Assembly (NCBI GenBank): GCA_003281625.1
Contig: QCBL01000011.1
Span: 1-41,227 of the forward strand
Origin: Prochlorococcus sp. AG-347-I04
GTDB taxonomy: Bacteria; Cyanobacteriota; Cyanobacteriia; PCC-6307; Cyanobiaceae
Direction: 5' to 3'
Length of the DNA stretch: 41,227 nucleotides
Shown here: one piece after another, positions 1 through 8,263 of the stretch
Layout: each line of letters opens with the position of its first letter
Numbering within the stretch: the first letter of the stretch is position 1
The notes under the pieces: generated by a model
Database searches by the model: none
Told to the model about the DNA's origin: nothing
What the model saw: only the letters and a program-made list of their open reading frames with translations
Made by a program: the position numbers and the translations under genes

Positions 1-30
1 TTCCAAAACCATAGAATTTGTTCTCACCAT
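1..30 (-). CDS. possible N-terminal fragment of a redoxin-like protein
   Basis: An ATG on the minus strand at 30-28 opens a frame that runs off the left edge and encodes MVRTNSMVLE. I recall similar N-termini in cyanobacterial thioredoxin-like (AhpC/TSA-type) proteins, but ten residues cannot prove this. It would be transcribed divergently from fabI, with bases 31-136 as shared promoter space. It could also be a chance frame. Confidence 0.35.
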   Translation of the reverse strand, partial: MVRTNSMVLE

Positions 31-136
31 GTTCAAGTTAAAAAATTCTTTGATATTTGAAAATTATTGTATATTTTGCAGTAATCCGTAAAGATAGGTA
101 CTTTTATATAGGAGAATAATAGAAATTATAAACAAA

Positions 137-919
137 ATGCTTCTAAATCTAACTGGCAAAAAAATTCTTGTTACGGGAATTGCCAACAATCGTTCAATAG
201 CATGGGGTATCGCTCAACAACTTTCAAAAGCTGGCGCAGAACTTGGAATCACATATTTGCCTGATGATAAGGGAAGATTCGAGTCTAAAGTTAGAGAACT
301 AACTGAACCTTTAAACCCATCGTTATTTTTGCCTCTTGATGTTCAAAATCCAGCTCAAATTGAAGAAATCTTTAAAAATATAAAAGACAATTGGGGGCAA
401 ATTGACGGATTAGTTCACTGCCTAGCATTTGCAGGACGCGATGAATTGATTGGAGATTATAGTGCTACCACTTCAGAGGGTTTTGATAGGGCTCTTAATA
501 TAAGTGCGTATTCGTTAGCACCTCTATGTAAAGCAGCAAAACCACTTTTTAGTGATGGTGCTGGAGTTGTCTCATTAACTTATTTAGGTTCAGAAAGAGC
601 GATTCCTAACTATAACGTGATGGGAGTTGCTAAAGCAGCTTTAGAAGCTTCAGTAAGATATCTTTCTGCAGAACTTGGTCCCGAAAAACAAGTCAGAGTT
701 AACGCAATAAGTGCTGGGCCTATAAGAACACTTGCGAGTTCTGCTATAGGTGGCATTTTAGATATGATTCACAATGTTGAAGAAAAGGCTCCTTTACGCA
801 GAACAGTCACTCAAACAGAAGTAGGTAATACAGCTTCTTTTTTATTAAGTGATCTCTCTAGCGGCATTTCAGGCCAAACAATTTATGTTGATGCGGGTTA
901 CTGCATTAATGGAATGTAA
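137..919 (+). CDS. fabI: enoyl-[acyl-carrier-protein] reductase (NADH), FabI type
   Basis: Catalyses the last reductive step of each fatty-acid elongation cycle in the cytoplasm. The 260-residue length is normal for FabI. It is an atypical short-chain dehydrogenase: the N-terminal nucleotide-binding region has the FabI-style [13 protein letters not shown] (about 12-24) in place of the usual GxxxGxG. The catalytic set Tyr149, Tyr159 and Lys166 (Y-x6-K) lines up with Tyr146, Tyr156 and Lys163 of E. coli FabI. The C-terminal GQTIYVDAG is also typical. The ATG at 137 gives full length. An AGGAG lies more than 20 bases upstream, too far to act as a normal ribosome-binding site. hisB follows after 20 bases on the same strand, so the two may be co-transcribed. 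Confidence 0.95.
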   Translation: MLLNLTGKKILVTGIANNRSIAWGIAQQLSKAGAELGITYLPDDKGRFESKVRELTEPLNPSLFLPLDVQNPAQIEEIFKNIKDNWGQIDGLVHCLAFAGRDELIGDYSATTSEGFDRALNISAYSLAPLCKAAKPLFSDGAGVVSLTYLGSERAIPNYNVMGVAKAALEASVRYLSAELGPEKQVRVNAISAGPIRTLASSAIGGILDMIHNVEEKAPLRRTVTQTEVGNTASFLLSDLSSGISGQTIYVDAGYCINGM

Positions 920-939
920 ACAAAGTTTTTTGCATAAAA

Positions 940-1545
940 ATGTCATCTCTAAGGCAATCTGAAATAAAAAGAAAAACGAATGAAACAGATATTTCTGTAT
1001 TTATAAACTTAGATGGAAATGGAATTTCTGAGATTGATACCGGGATACCATTCTTAGATCATATGCTTCATCAAATATCCAGTCATGGTTTGTTCGATTT
1101 AAAAATAAAAGCAATTGGAGATACCCATATTGATGATCATCATACAAATGAAGATGTAGGAATCGCATTAGGCAAAGCATTTTCAAAAGCCTTGGGAGAA
1201 AGAAAAGGAATAAGCAGATTTGGACATTTCTTTGCCCCATTAGATGAAGCATTAGTTCAAGTCACTTTAGACTGCTCTGGTAGACCGCATCTTTCTTATG
1301 ATCTTCAATTAAAAGCCCCTAGAATAGGAAATTATGACACTGAACTAGTAAGAGAGTTTTTTATTGCCTTTGTAAATAACAGCGGTATTACTCTGCATAT
1401 TAATCAAATACGAGGTAGTAATTCACATCACATAGTTGAGGCATGCTTTAAAGCTTTCTCAAGAGCAATGAGAATGGCTACCGAAATAGATCCAAGAAGA
1501 TCTGATTCAATTCCAAGCAGTAAAGGAATGTTAGAAAAACAGTAA
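940..1545 (+). CDS. hisB: imidazoleglycerol-phosphate dehydratase
   Basis: Dehydrates imidazole glycerol phosphate to imidazole acetol phosphate in histidine synthesis. The 201 residues match the stand-alone HisB of cyanobacteria, without the phosphatase domain fused to it in enterobacteria. The paired metal-binding motifs of the family are present: DHHTNED at residues 66-72 and SHHIVE at about 162-167. The conserved HMLHQ and SHG lie at about 41-50. It follows fabI by 20 bases. No other his gene is nearby, so the pathway is scattered here. Confidence 0.95.
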   Translation: MSSLRQSEIKRKTNETDISVFINLDGNGISEIDTGIPFLDHMLHQISSHGLFDLKIKAIGDTHIDDHHTNEDVGIALGKAFSKALGERKGISRFGHFFAPLDEALVQVTLDCSGRPHLSYDLQLKAPRIGNYDTELVREFFIAFVNNSGITLHINQIRGSNSHHIVEACFKAFSRAMRMATEIDPRRSDSIPSSKGMLEKQ

Positions 1546-1617
1546 AATAGGAATTTTTTCGAATCAGCCACAATTCAGTTGATTTTTGGCGAAGATAGAT
1601 AGAGTGATTATTTCGTT

Positions 1618-3102
1618 GTGACTAATTTACAAGATAAAAAAATCGATAAATTTAATATTTTTAAAAAAGAAGATTGGTCAAGTGCTTATCAAAATGTAGA
1701 AAAGGAGCTAACTAAAGATCCTCTAAAAATCAGCAAAGGTAATAATATTAAAAATTTAAATGGAACATTATTAAGAAATGGACCAGGAATATTAGAGAGA
1801 GGTGGACAATGGGTTCATCATCCATTTGATGGTGATGGGATGATAACATCCATAAAATTCGAAAATGGTCAGCCATTCTTAACAAATAGATTTGTTAAAA
1901 CTAAAGGCTATTTGGAAGAAGAAGAAATAAATAAATTTATTTATAGAGGTGTTTTTGGAACACAAAAAAATGGAGGGATTTTAAATAATGCATTAGATCT
2001 AAAATTCAAGAATATCGCTAATACACATGTCATTAAATTAGGAGATGAAATTCTCGCATTATGGGAAGCAGCAGGTCCACATGCAATGGATCCTGATAGT
2101 CTTGAAACTATTGGTTTAACAACATTAAAAGGAGTACTCAAGCCTAACGAAGCATTCAGTGCTCATCCCAAAACAGATCTAAACTCAAATGCATCTTCAG
2201 AACTTTTAGTCACTTTTGGAGTACAAACTGGGCCAAAAAGTACCATTAGATTAATGGAATTTGATAATGCTGGTACAAATTCTGGAGAGCTCATTTTTGA
2301 CAGAAAAGATACTTTTAATGGCTTTGCATTCCTTCATGATTTCGCAATTACAACTAACTGGGCAATATTTTTGCAGAATGCTATTGATTTCAATCCTCTC
2401 CCATTTGTAATGGGTCAAAGAGGAGCAGCACAATGTCTAAAGTCAAATCCAAATAAAAAGGCAAAGTTTTTTATCATCCCCAGAGAAAGTGGATTATTTA
2501 GAGGACAGCCTCCTTTAACAATTGATGCTCCAGAAGGATTCGTTTTTCATCATGTAAACGCATTTGAAAAAGATTCCAAAATCGTATTAGATAGTATTTT
2601 TTATGATGATTTCCCATCGGTCGGTCCAGACGAGAATTTTAGGGATATTGACTTTGATAAATATCCAGAAGGAAAACTGAAAAGATCAATTATCGATCTA
2701 AAAACAAAAACTTGTGAACTTGAAACTTTTAGTGAACAATGTTGTGAATTTGCTGTTGTTAATCCTAAAAACTTAGGATTAAAAGCAACTTTTAGTTGGA
2801 TGGCAAGCACATCTCAAAAGCTGGGGAACGCTCCACTTCAAGCAATAAAAAAAATAAATTTAACTTCTAAGGAAGAGATTTTTTGGTCAGCAGGTCCAAG
2901 TGGATTTGTTAGTGAACCAATTATGGTTCCATCAGAAAACTCTTCAAAAGAAGATGAGGGATTTTTATTTATACTTCTATGGAACGGAGAAAGAAGAGGA
3001 AGCGATTTAGTGATACTAGACGCAAAAGACTTAAAAGAATTAGCTGTTTATGAGTTACCCATTTCAATTCCTCATGGCCTTCACGGATCTTGGGTTAATT
3101 GA
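1618..3102 (+). CDS. carotenoid cleavage oxygenase (RPE65/lignostilbene dioxygenase family)
   Basis: A non-haem iron dioxygenase family that cleaves carotenoids or apocarotenoids. The 494 residues are typical. The four iron-ligand histidines of the seven-bladed propeller fold can be placed: His183 (SAHPK), His240 (FLHDF), the HH at 311-312 (FHHVNAFE) and His486 (IPHGLHG). The spacing resembles the apocarotenoid oxygenase of Synechocystis. The N-terminal part has the family pattern NGPG...FDGDGM. The start is GTG at 1618; no better start precedes the conserved region. It may supply retinal or trim photosynthetic carotenoids, but the substrate cannot be read from the sequence. It ends 2 bases before the convergent rdgB. 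Confidence 0.9.
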   Translation: MTNLQDKKIDKFNIFKKEDWSSAYQNVEKELTKDPLKISKGNNIKNLNGTLLRNGPGILERGGQWVHHPFDGDGMITSIKFENGQPFLTNRFVKTKGYLEEEEINKFIYRGVFGTQKNGGILNNALDLKFKNIANTHVIKLGDEILALWEAAGPHAMDPDSLETIGLTTLKGVLKPNEAFSAHPKTDLNSNASSELLVTFGVQTGPKSTIRLMEFDNAGTNSGELIFDRKDTFNGFAFLHDFAITTNWAIFLQNAIDFNPLPFVMGQRGAAQCLKSNPNKKAKFFIIPRESGLFRGQPPLTIDAPEGFVFHHVNAFEKDSKIVLDSIFYDDFPSVGPDENFRDIDFDKYPEGKLKRSIIDLKTKTCELETFSEQCCEFAVVNPKNLGLKATFSWMASTSQKLGNAPLQAIKKINLTSKEEIFWSAGPSGFVSEPIMVPSENSSKEDEGFLFILLWNGERRGSDLVILDAKDLKELAVYELPISIPHGLHGSWVN

Positions 3103-3104
3103 AT

Positions 3105-3680
3105 TTAAGAAAAAATTTCAATTAAATCTGGAATAATTTTTTTTAATGCTTTACCTCTATGACTACAAGAGTCTTTAATATCATCATTCATTTCTGCGAA
3201 GGTTAATCTTGTAGAACTATCCTCAAAAATTGGATCATACCCAAAACCTCCTTTTCCTCTAGGGTTTAGAATAATATTGCCATGACATTTGGCCTCAGAT
3301 TCAATAATCACTTCACCATTTGGGGAACAAACACAAATATTGGCAATAAAGAAAGCACTTCTATTTTGAACTCCATCAAGTTCTTCTAAAACTCGTTTAA
3401 TTCTCTTCTGATCATTTTCTGCATATCTAGATGAGTAAATGCCAGGCTTACCATCTAATGCTTCAATACAAATTCCTGAGTCATCTGCTATTGCGAAATT
3501 ATTTGTTTTTCTTGAAACTTCACTCGCTTTTTTCATTGCATTATCTCTAAATGTCAGTCCATCCTCTTCAACTTCTAATGATTCTGGCTGGAGTAATAAT
3601 TTACAATTAACTGCAGCAAGCAATTTTTTATATTCTTCAATTTTACCTTTATTCTTACTCGCTAAATATAAATTTTTCAT
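3105..3680 (-). CDS. rdgB: RdgB/HAM1 non-canonical purine NTP pyrophosphatase
   Basis: Hydrolyses dITP, ITP and XTP to monophosphates, cleaning the nucleotide pool. I chose the ATG at 3680 because the family begins with the SxNKGK-type motif, here ASKNKGK at residues 7-13. The frame is open to another ATG at 3719, but that start would overlap the upstream gene and add 13 unconserved residues. Other family motifs are ADDSG (65-69), GKGGFGYDPIF (142-152) and SHRGKAL (173-179). The resulting 191 residues fit the family. It begins 2 bases after the stop of the phosphohexomutase gene, so the two are probably one transcript. Confidence 0.93.
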   Translation of the reverse strand: MKNLYLASKNKGKIEEYKKLLAAVNCKLLLQPESLEVEEDGLTFRDNAMKKASEVSRKTNNFAIADDSGICIEALDGKPGIYSSRYAENDQKRIKRVLEELDGVQNRSAFFIANICVCSPNGEVIIESEAKCHGNIILNPRGKGGFGYDPIFEDSSTRLTFAEMNDDIKDSCSHRGKALKKIIPDLIEIFS

Positions 3681-3682
3681 CC

Positions 3683-5137
3683 TTATTTTCCTGCCAAATT
3701 TATAAATCTTTGACCCCATTCTAATAACTCATCTAAATAAAATTCTTTCGGTGCTTCACAATATAACCTTAAAAGAGGTTCCGTTCCTGAAAACCTAAAA
3801 AGAAGCCAAAAATTTTTATCAATTCTCAACTTTATTCCATCAATCTTTGAGATACTTTTTAACTTATGATTATTAATATTCTCAGGAATATTATCTATAA
3901 TAAATTCTTCTACATTATTTTTTTCTGACTGATTTGGAAATTTAATATCAATTCTTTTATAAAAACTTGGCCCAAAATTTTCACGAATTTCATCTAAGGT
4001 TTCATATAAATATTGAGATTTTTCAGTAATTCCATTTAATAAAACCATCGCTGCATAAAGAGCATCTCTTTCAGGCATAAAGTCACCAAAACCAACTCCC
4101 CCTGACTCCTCTCCTCCAATAAATATTTTCTCTTTAATCATTTTTTCAGCAATATATTTAAAGCCAACTGGAAGTTCAAAAACATCTCTATTTTGACTCT
4201 CTGAAATATTTTTAATAATATCTGAACCACTAACAGTCTTTAAAACTGGATAAGAATTATTTTTAATTTCTCCCAAATAATTTATAAAGTATGGGAGTAA
4301 ATCTTGAGTACTAGAGTACCTTCCTTTTTCATCAATTGCCGCAATTCTATCACCATCACCATCAAATATAATTCCTAAAGTTTTTACTTCATTTGTTGAA
4401 TTTTTCATTAATGTTTGAATTAGATCATCTGCATAATTTAAAAGAGGCTCAGGAGGTTTTCCTCCAAAAAAAGGATCAGCATCTTTCCTAATTTCTGAAA
4501 TAACTTCTAAATCATTAGAAGCAAAAATCTCAGTCATACAATTTGCAGCTGAACCATGCATAGAATCTACAAAAATTCTCAACTTCATTTTTTTCAATCT
4601 ATTGAAAATAAAGTCAATATCAAAAAGAGATCTAATTCTATCTAAATGAAATTTCTTAATATCTACCAATTGATTAACACCATCTATTTTTTCAATTGAA
4701 TTTCCAAGCATTAATCTTTTTTCAACTTCACTTGTAAAAGATTCGTCAACAGAACATCCATTAAAGCTCTTTATTTTCAGACCTAGCCAATTATATGGAT
4801 TATGACTTGCTGTAATTACTAACGCTCCAAGACAACCGACTTCTTTGGCATAGAAACTACAAGAGGGTGTTGTAACAAAGCTATCAGATAAGATCGGCTC
4901 GAAACCACATCCTCTTACAAAAGGCACTATTTGCTTGGCGAATTCAAAAGCCATAAATCTACGATCATATCCAATAATAATTTTCTTTGAATTAACTTCC
5001 TTATAGTATTGATAATGCAACTCCTGACATGCAGCGACAACAACTCTTGAAAGATTGGACAGGTTAAAGTCAAAACCAATAATTCCTCTCCAACCATCAG
5101 TTCCAAATTTTATCTTATCTAATTTATCAGCTGTCAA
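3683..5137 (-). CDS. phosphoglucomutase/phosphomannomutase family protein
   Basis: An alpha-D-phosphohexomutase that shifts phosphate between C1 and C6 of a hexose, probably glucose or mannose. All four active-site loops are visible: the phosphoserine loop TASHNP (109-114, Ser111), the metal loop DGDGDR (259-264), the sugar-binding loop GGEESGG (341-347) and the phosphate-binding RFSGTEPLLR (448-457). The length of 484 residues fits the family. The GEESGG loop favours glucose/mannose over glucosamine, and a separate GlmM is encoded at 36575-37933. That makes this one the likely phosphoglucomutase for glycogen and sugar-nucleotide metabolism. rdgB follows 2 bases downstream. Confidence 0.88.
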   Translation of the reverse strand: MTADKLDKIKFGTDGWRGIIGFDFNLSNLSRVVVAACQELHYQYYKEVNSKKIIIGYDRRFMAFEFAKQIVPFVRGCGFEPILSDSFVTTPSCSFYAKEVGCLGALVITASHNPYNWLGLKIKSFNGCSVDESFTSEVEKRLMLGNSIEKIDGVNQLVDIKKFHLDRIRSLFDIDFIFNRLKKMKLRIFVDSMHGSAANCMTEIFASNDLEVISEIRKDADPFFGGKPPEPLLNYADDLIQTLMKNSTNEVKTLGIIFDGDGDRIAAIDEKGRYSSTQDLLPYFINYLGEIKNNSYPVLKTVSGSDIIKNISESQNRDVFELPVGFKYIAEKMIKEKIFIGGEESGGVGFGDFMPERDALYAAMVLLNGITEKSQYLYETLDEIRENFGPSFYKRIDIKFPNQSEKNNVEEFIIDNIPENINNHKLKSISKIDGIKLRIDKNFWLLFRFSGTEPLLRLYCEAPKEFYLDELLEWGQRFINLAGK

Positions 5138-5217
5138 ATTTCAAATTTCCTTGATTTCTTTTAATTATCTATACTAATTTATATGAGTAAATTTTAAAAC
5201 TGCCATTAAAAAATAAT

Positions 5218-6621
5218 TTGAATTCTCTTCATTTAAAAAGTTTTACAAGATGCAAAAGAAAAGCATGGCTCGATTTTAAGGGTAAAAAATCTTATGAAGT
5301 TTGGTCTCCCCATAAAGCTATAGATAAAATTAATCAGTTTCAAATTTTCTCTGAATTTTGTAATGGTGAAATATATACAGGAATAAAAGCCTGTGAAAAT
5401 GGTTATCAAGGGGTAATTGGATTAAAAATCAAAGGAAATCTTTTCCAAAATATAAATGCAGAGACACTTCCACAATTACTTTTAAAGACTAAAGGTAAAA
5501 GTAAATGGGGACAATATAAATATTTACCTGCTGTTTATAAGTTAGGCCACAAAACAACTAAAGAACATTTGTTCGACTTAGCTTTTTGTTCTATGCTTTT
5601 GGAATCCTTTCAAGAATCTAAAATCGAGAAAGGATTAGTAATTTCAACTTTTTATAAAAAAGTTAAAGTTGAAGAAATTTATTTAAATAAAAAATTAAGA
5701 AAAAAAGTTTTAAATGTTTTTTTAAATTTGAATGAATGCTTGGAGGGATCTATACCTGAAATAACCCAAGATAGAAAAAAATGTACTATTTGTTCCTGGC
5801 AAAAATTTTGTGACAAAGAAGCAAAAGAAAATGGATATCTAACAGATATAGATGGAATAGGGTCCAAAACGGCCTCGATACTTAAAGAAAATGGAATAAC
5901 TAATACCCAAACATTAGCTTCGTATAGCGAAAAACAACTTGGAGAGAAATTATCTAAATTCAACGATCAAAAGTATGAAAAAGCGTCCTTATTTGTAAAG
6001 CAAGCAAAAGCTTATAATTCTGGAGAACCATATCGCATTTGCAATCACAATGATACTAAAGATCTACTAGAAAAAATATGTTCGGGATTTTATGTATTTG
6101 ATATTGAGTCAAATCCAGATGATAAGCATGACTTTTTATATGGTTTTTTAAAAATAAATAATTTATTTACAAAAAAAGAGGATCTTATTTATAAACCAAT
6201 TCTAAATCTCAAAAACAATGAAGGAGATTCTTATAGACAAATTATTGAAATACTTTTTTCACAGAAGGAATGGCCAGTTTTACATTACGGAGAAACTGAA
6301 AAGATAGCAATAATTAATATTGCTAAAAACCTAAATTTTAGTTGTGAAGAAATTGATTTACTTGCCTCAAGATTCATAGACTTACATATCTTAATACGAA
6401 AGTCTTGGATATTACCACTAAAAAACTATGGCTTAAAAACTGTTTCTAATTGGCTTGGATTTGAATGGATGCAGAAAAATGTAAGTGGCTCGAAAGCCCT
6501 TTATTGGTGGATCCAATATCAAATTACAGAAAACGAAATATTTTTAAAAAAAATTATCCAATATAACAAAGATGATTGTTTAGCTACTCTACAAATTGCA
6601 GAATATTTAATCAAAAATTAA
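5218..6621 (+). CDS. TM0106-type RecB-like nuclease with C-terminal RNase H-fold exonuclease domain
   Basis: A 467-residue protein resembling the TM0106 family. The N-terminal part (1-205) is RecB-nuclease-like, with Cys12 and C189-x2-C192-x5-C198. That is the pattern of the iron-sulphur cluster that staples AddB/RecB-type nuclease domains. A helix-hairpin-helix element follows (DIDGIGSKTASILKENGI, about 210-227). The C-terminal part (about 288-467) is an RNase H-like domain with acidic residues in FDIES (Asp295, Glu297), Asp388 and YNKDDC (449-454), as in DEDD-type exonucleases. The Asp expected in the RecB-like GxxD motif seems replaced (see findings). Start is TTG at 5218, with no earlier in-frame alternative. 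It abuts the convergent ygfZ. Its role, perhaps nucleic-acid processing, is inferred only. Confidence 0.8.
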   Translation: MNSLHLKSFTRCKRKAWLDFKGKKSYEVWSPHKAIDKINQFQIFSEFCNGEIYTGIKACENGYQGVIGLKIKGNLFQNINAETLPQLLLKTKGKSKWGQYKYLPAVYKLGHKTTKEHLFDLAFCSMLLESFQESKIEKGLVISTFYKKVKVEEIYLNKKLRKKVLNVFLNLNECLEGSIPEITQDRKKCTICSWQKFCDKEAKENGYLTDIDGIGSKTASILKENGITNTQTLASYSEKQLGEKLSKFNDQKYEKASLFVKQAKAYNSGEPYRICNHNDTKDLLEKICSGFYVFDIESNPDDKHDFLYGFLKINNLFTKKEDLIYKPILNLKNNEGDSYRQIIEILFSQKEWPVLHYGETEKIAIINIAKNLNFSCEEIDLLASRFIDLHILIRKSWILPLKNYGLKTVSNWLGFEWMQKNVSGSKALYWWIQYQITENEIFLKKIIQYNKDDCLATLQIAEYLIKN

Positions 6622-7458
6622 TTAAAGAAAAATTGATCCTACAGATTTATTAATAATAATTTTTCCAAAAATTTCTGAAAAAAAATAACTTCCTTCCTCT
6701 AAATATTTTCTTTTAATCATTGCTAAACCTTTTATTTGAGAATCTGATTTAAAAAAACTAGTGATTTTGCCTACAGGCATATCCTTGGCAGAGTTTATAT
6801 ATAAATTTTTATCTTCTACGTCTAAATTAAAATTAGATTCAATTGACTTCCAAATTCTTATTTCCTGTTTTAAAGAAGAAACATTGTTTATTTTTGACAT
6901 TGTTTCTTGTCCTAAATAACAACCTTTATTAAAATCTATAAGATCTTTTAATCCAAGTTCAAGAGGATTATTTTTTCCGTTTATTTCCATTTCTAGTGAG
7001 GGTATTGCCTGATTAATCTTCCAAAGTTTTAAATCATTAGGATTTATTAAATTTAGTTTATTTTTATATATTTCAAATTCTTTGTCTTCTGTTTTGAAGA
7101 AAATAGGCTGGGAGGTTCTCCATGAACTAGATTCATCAATTTCCTGAATTCTATTTATCAAGAAAGGTTCACTGAGAAGTACATCATCCGCTGGAAAAAT
7201 AACTTGATTAAAGTAATCAATTATTTCATTAGTGTTACCCTCCAAGATAATTACTTCTAAGTTTCTTTCAAAAAAAATAATTTCAATTAATGATCTTAAA
7301 ACTCCATTTGGAGTTAACCAACAAGTTTTGATAACTTTATTTTCTGAATTAAGAATATTACCAGTTGTTATTCCATTCAAAAATTTTCTGGCATCTTTTC
7401 CATTAATAGAAAAACAATCAAATTTTTCAAGCCAAAAATTTTTTTTTATATCTTGCAT
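6622..7458 (-). CDS. ygfZ: YgfZ/GcvT-domain folate-binding protein
   Basis: A member of the YgfZ family of tetrahydrofolate-dependent proteins that help maintain or repair iron-sulphur enzymes and support tRNA modification. The signature is KGCYLGQE at residues 178-185, including the conserved Cys180. The N-terminal half shows the GcvT-like fold, with FLNGITTGN at about 27-34. The 278 residues are normal for cyanobacterial members. It lies 10 bases downstream of pyrE on the same strand, so co-transcription is likely. It abuts the convergent nuclease gene with no space for a terminator. Confidence 0.88.
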   Translation of the reverse strand: MQDIKKNFWLEKFDCFSINGKDARKFLNGITTGNILNSENKVIKTCWLTPNGVLRSLIEIIFFERNLEVIILEGNTNEIIDYFNQVIFPADDVLLSEPFLINRIQEIDESSSWRTSQPIFFKTEDKEFEIYKNKLNLINPNDLKLWKINQAIPSLEMEINGKNNPLELGLKDLIDFNKGCYLGQETMSKINNVSSLKQEIRIWKSIESNFNLDVEDKNLYINSAKDMPVGKITSFFKSDSQIKGLAMIKRKYLEEGSYFFSEIFGKIIINKSVGSIFL

Positions 7459-7468
7459 TTTGAAATAA

Positions 7469-8029
7469 TTATAAAAAGTCTTTTATTGTAAAAAGACTCT
7501 TTAATTTAATATTTTCATCTTCTAGGGCTTCTAATCCCCCTTCTTGCCTATCAACTATAGACAAAACTTCCTCAACAACATAATTATTCTCGCGTAACTT
7601 TTTTATAGCTTTTATTACAGAACCAGCAGTTGTAACGACATCCTCTAAAACAGTTACCAAAGTTCCTTCTTCTAATAAAGGACCCTCTATTCCAGCCATG
7701 GTCCCGTATTTCTTGATTTCTTTCCGAATTATTAAACCATCAAGATCTAGGCCATGCAAAGCTGCTTTGACAATTAATCCACTTACTATAGGGTCTGCAC
7801 CTAATGTCAATCCTGCCACAGCTTTTGACCTTGAGTCCTTTAACTCTAAAAATAAATCACTTATTAAGTTTAAGCCTGCGCCATTTAATGACACTGGTTT
7901 ACAGTTCAAATAGTGATTGCTTTTTTTTCCTGAAGATAAAGTAAAGTTTCCTTTCTTGTAAGATTTTTCAATTAACTGTTTTAACAATTTTGTTTTATTT
8001 AAATCATACTTATCCGAAAAATTGCCCAT
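7469..8029 (-). CDS. pyrE: orotate phosphoribosyltransferase
   Basis: Joins orotate to PRPP to form OMP in pyrimidine synthesis. The PRPP-binding motif is [10 protein letters not shown] (128-137), and the conserved [12 protein letters not shown] lies at 29-40. The 186 residues are in the usual range. It is the first gene of a probable pyrE-ygfZ unit. Its 5' region (8030-8172) is shared with the divergent tRNA-Met gene. That region contains an 18-bp perfect inverted repeat matching the NtcA consensus, listed separately. A TATAAA on the minus strand at 8125-8120 is a possible -10 box. Confidence 0.95.
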   Translation of the reverse strand: MGNFSDKYDLNKTKLLKQLIEKSYKKGNFTLSSGKKSNHYLNCKPVSLNGAGLNLISDLFLELKDSRSKAVAGLTLGADPIVSGLIVKAALHGLDLDGLIIRKEIKKYGTMAGIEGPLLEEGTLVTVLEDVVTTAGSVIKAIKKLRENNYVVEEVLSIVDRQEGGLEALEDENIKLKSLFTIKDFL

Positions 8030-8142
8030 TAGTAAAAGTTAAATTTATATTTAAAGATTAGAAGAAAAAAAAGAAATCTCACAAAAACTTCCAAATGAGG
8101 TGTTTTTTGAAATATTATTTTTATATTGTATATTGAAACTCA

Positions 8143-8160
8143 ATGTAATTAAAATTACAT
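8143..8160. promoter_or_regulatory. perfect inverted repeat matching the NtcA consensus
   Basis: ATGTAATT-AA-AATTACAT is a perfect 18-bp palindrome with 8-bp arms. It contains GTA-N8-TAC at 8145-8158, in the extended TGTA-N8-TACA form. It lies between divergent pyrE and tRNA-Met, and ends 13 bases before the mature tRNA. Spacing to the visible -10-like boxes of pyrE is not the classical one, so a role as an NtcA site is only a hypothesis. Confidence 0.4.
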
Positions 8161-8172
8161 AAAAATTTGGGG

Positions 8173-8245
8173 GGGGGGGTAGCAATCTGGTGAATGCACC
8201 AAACTCATAATTTGGCTAAGGCGAGTTCGATCCTCGCCACCCCCA
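8173..8245 (+). tRNA. tRNA-Met (CAT), elongator type
   Basis: A 73-base cloverleaf. The anticodon stem CCAAA/TTTGG encloses loop CTCATAA, giving anticodon CAT. The T arm GCGAG-TTCGATC-CTCGC is perfect. The acceptor GGGGGGG pairs with CACCCCC except for a G-A mismatch at 6-67. No CCA is encoded; the discriminator is A. The anticodon stem lacks the three G-C pairs of an initiator, so this is the elongator or a lysidine-modified tRNA-Ile2. A run of 11 G (8169-8179) crosses its 5' end. Confidence 0.9.
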
Positions 8246-8263
8246 TTATTCATTTGTCATCGA

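Noticed and set aside
3683..5137. Second GlmM
   Set aside because: The sugar-binding loop is GEESGG, as in phosphogluco/mannomutases, and a true GlmM with GGEQSGH is present at 36575-37933.
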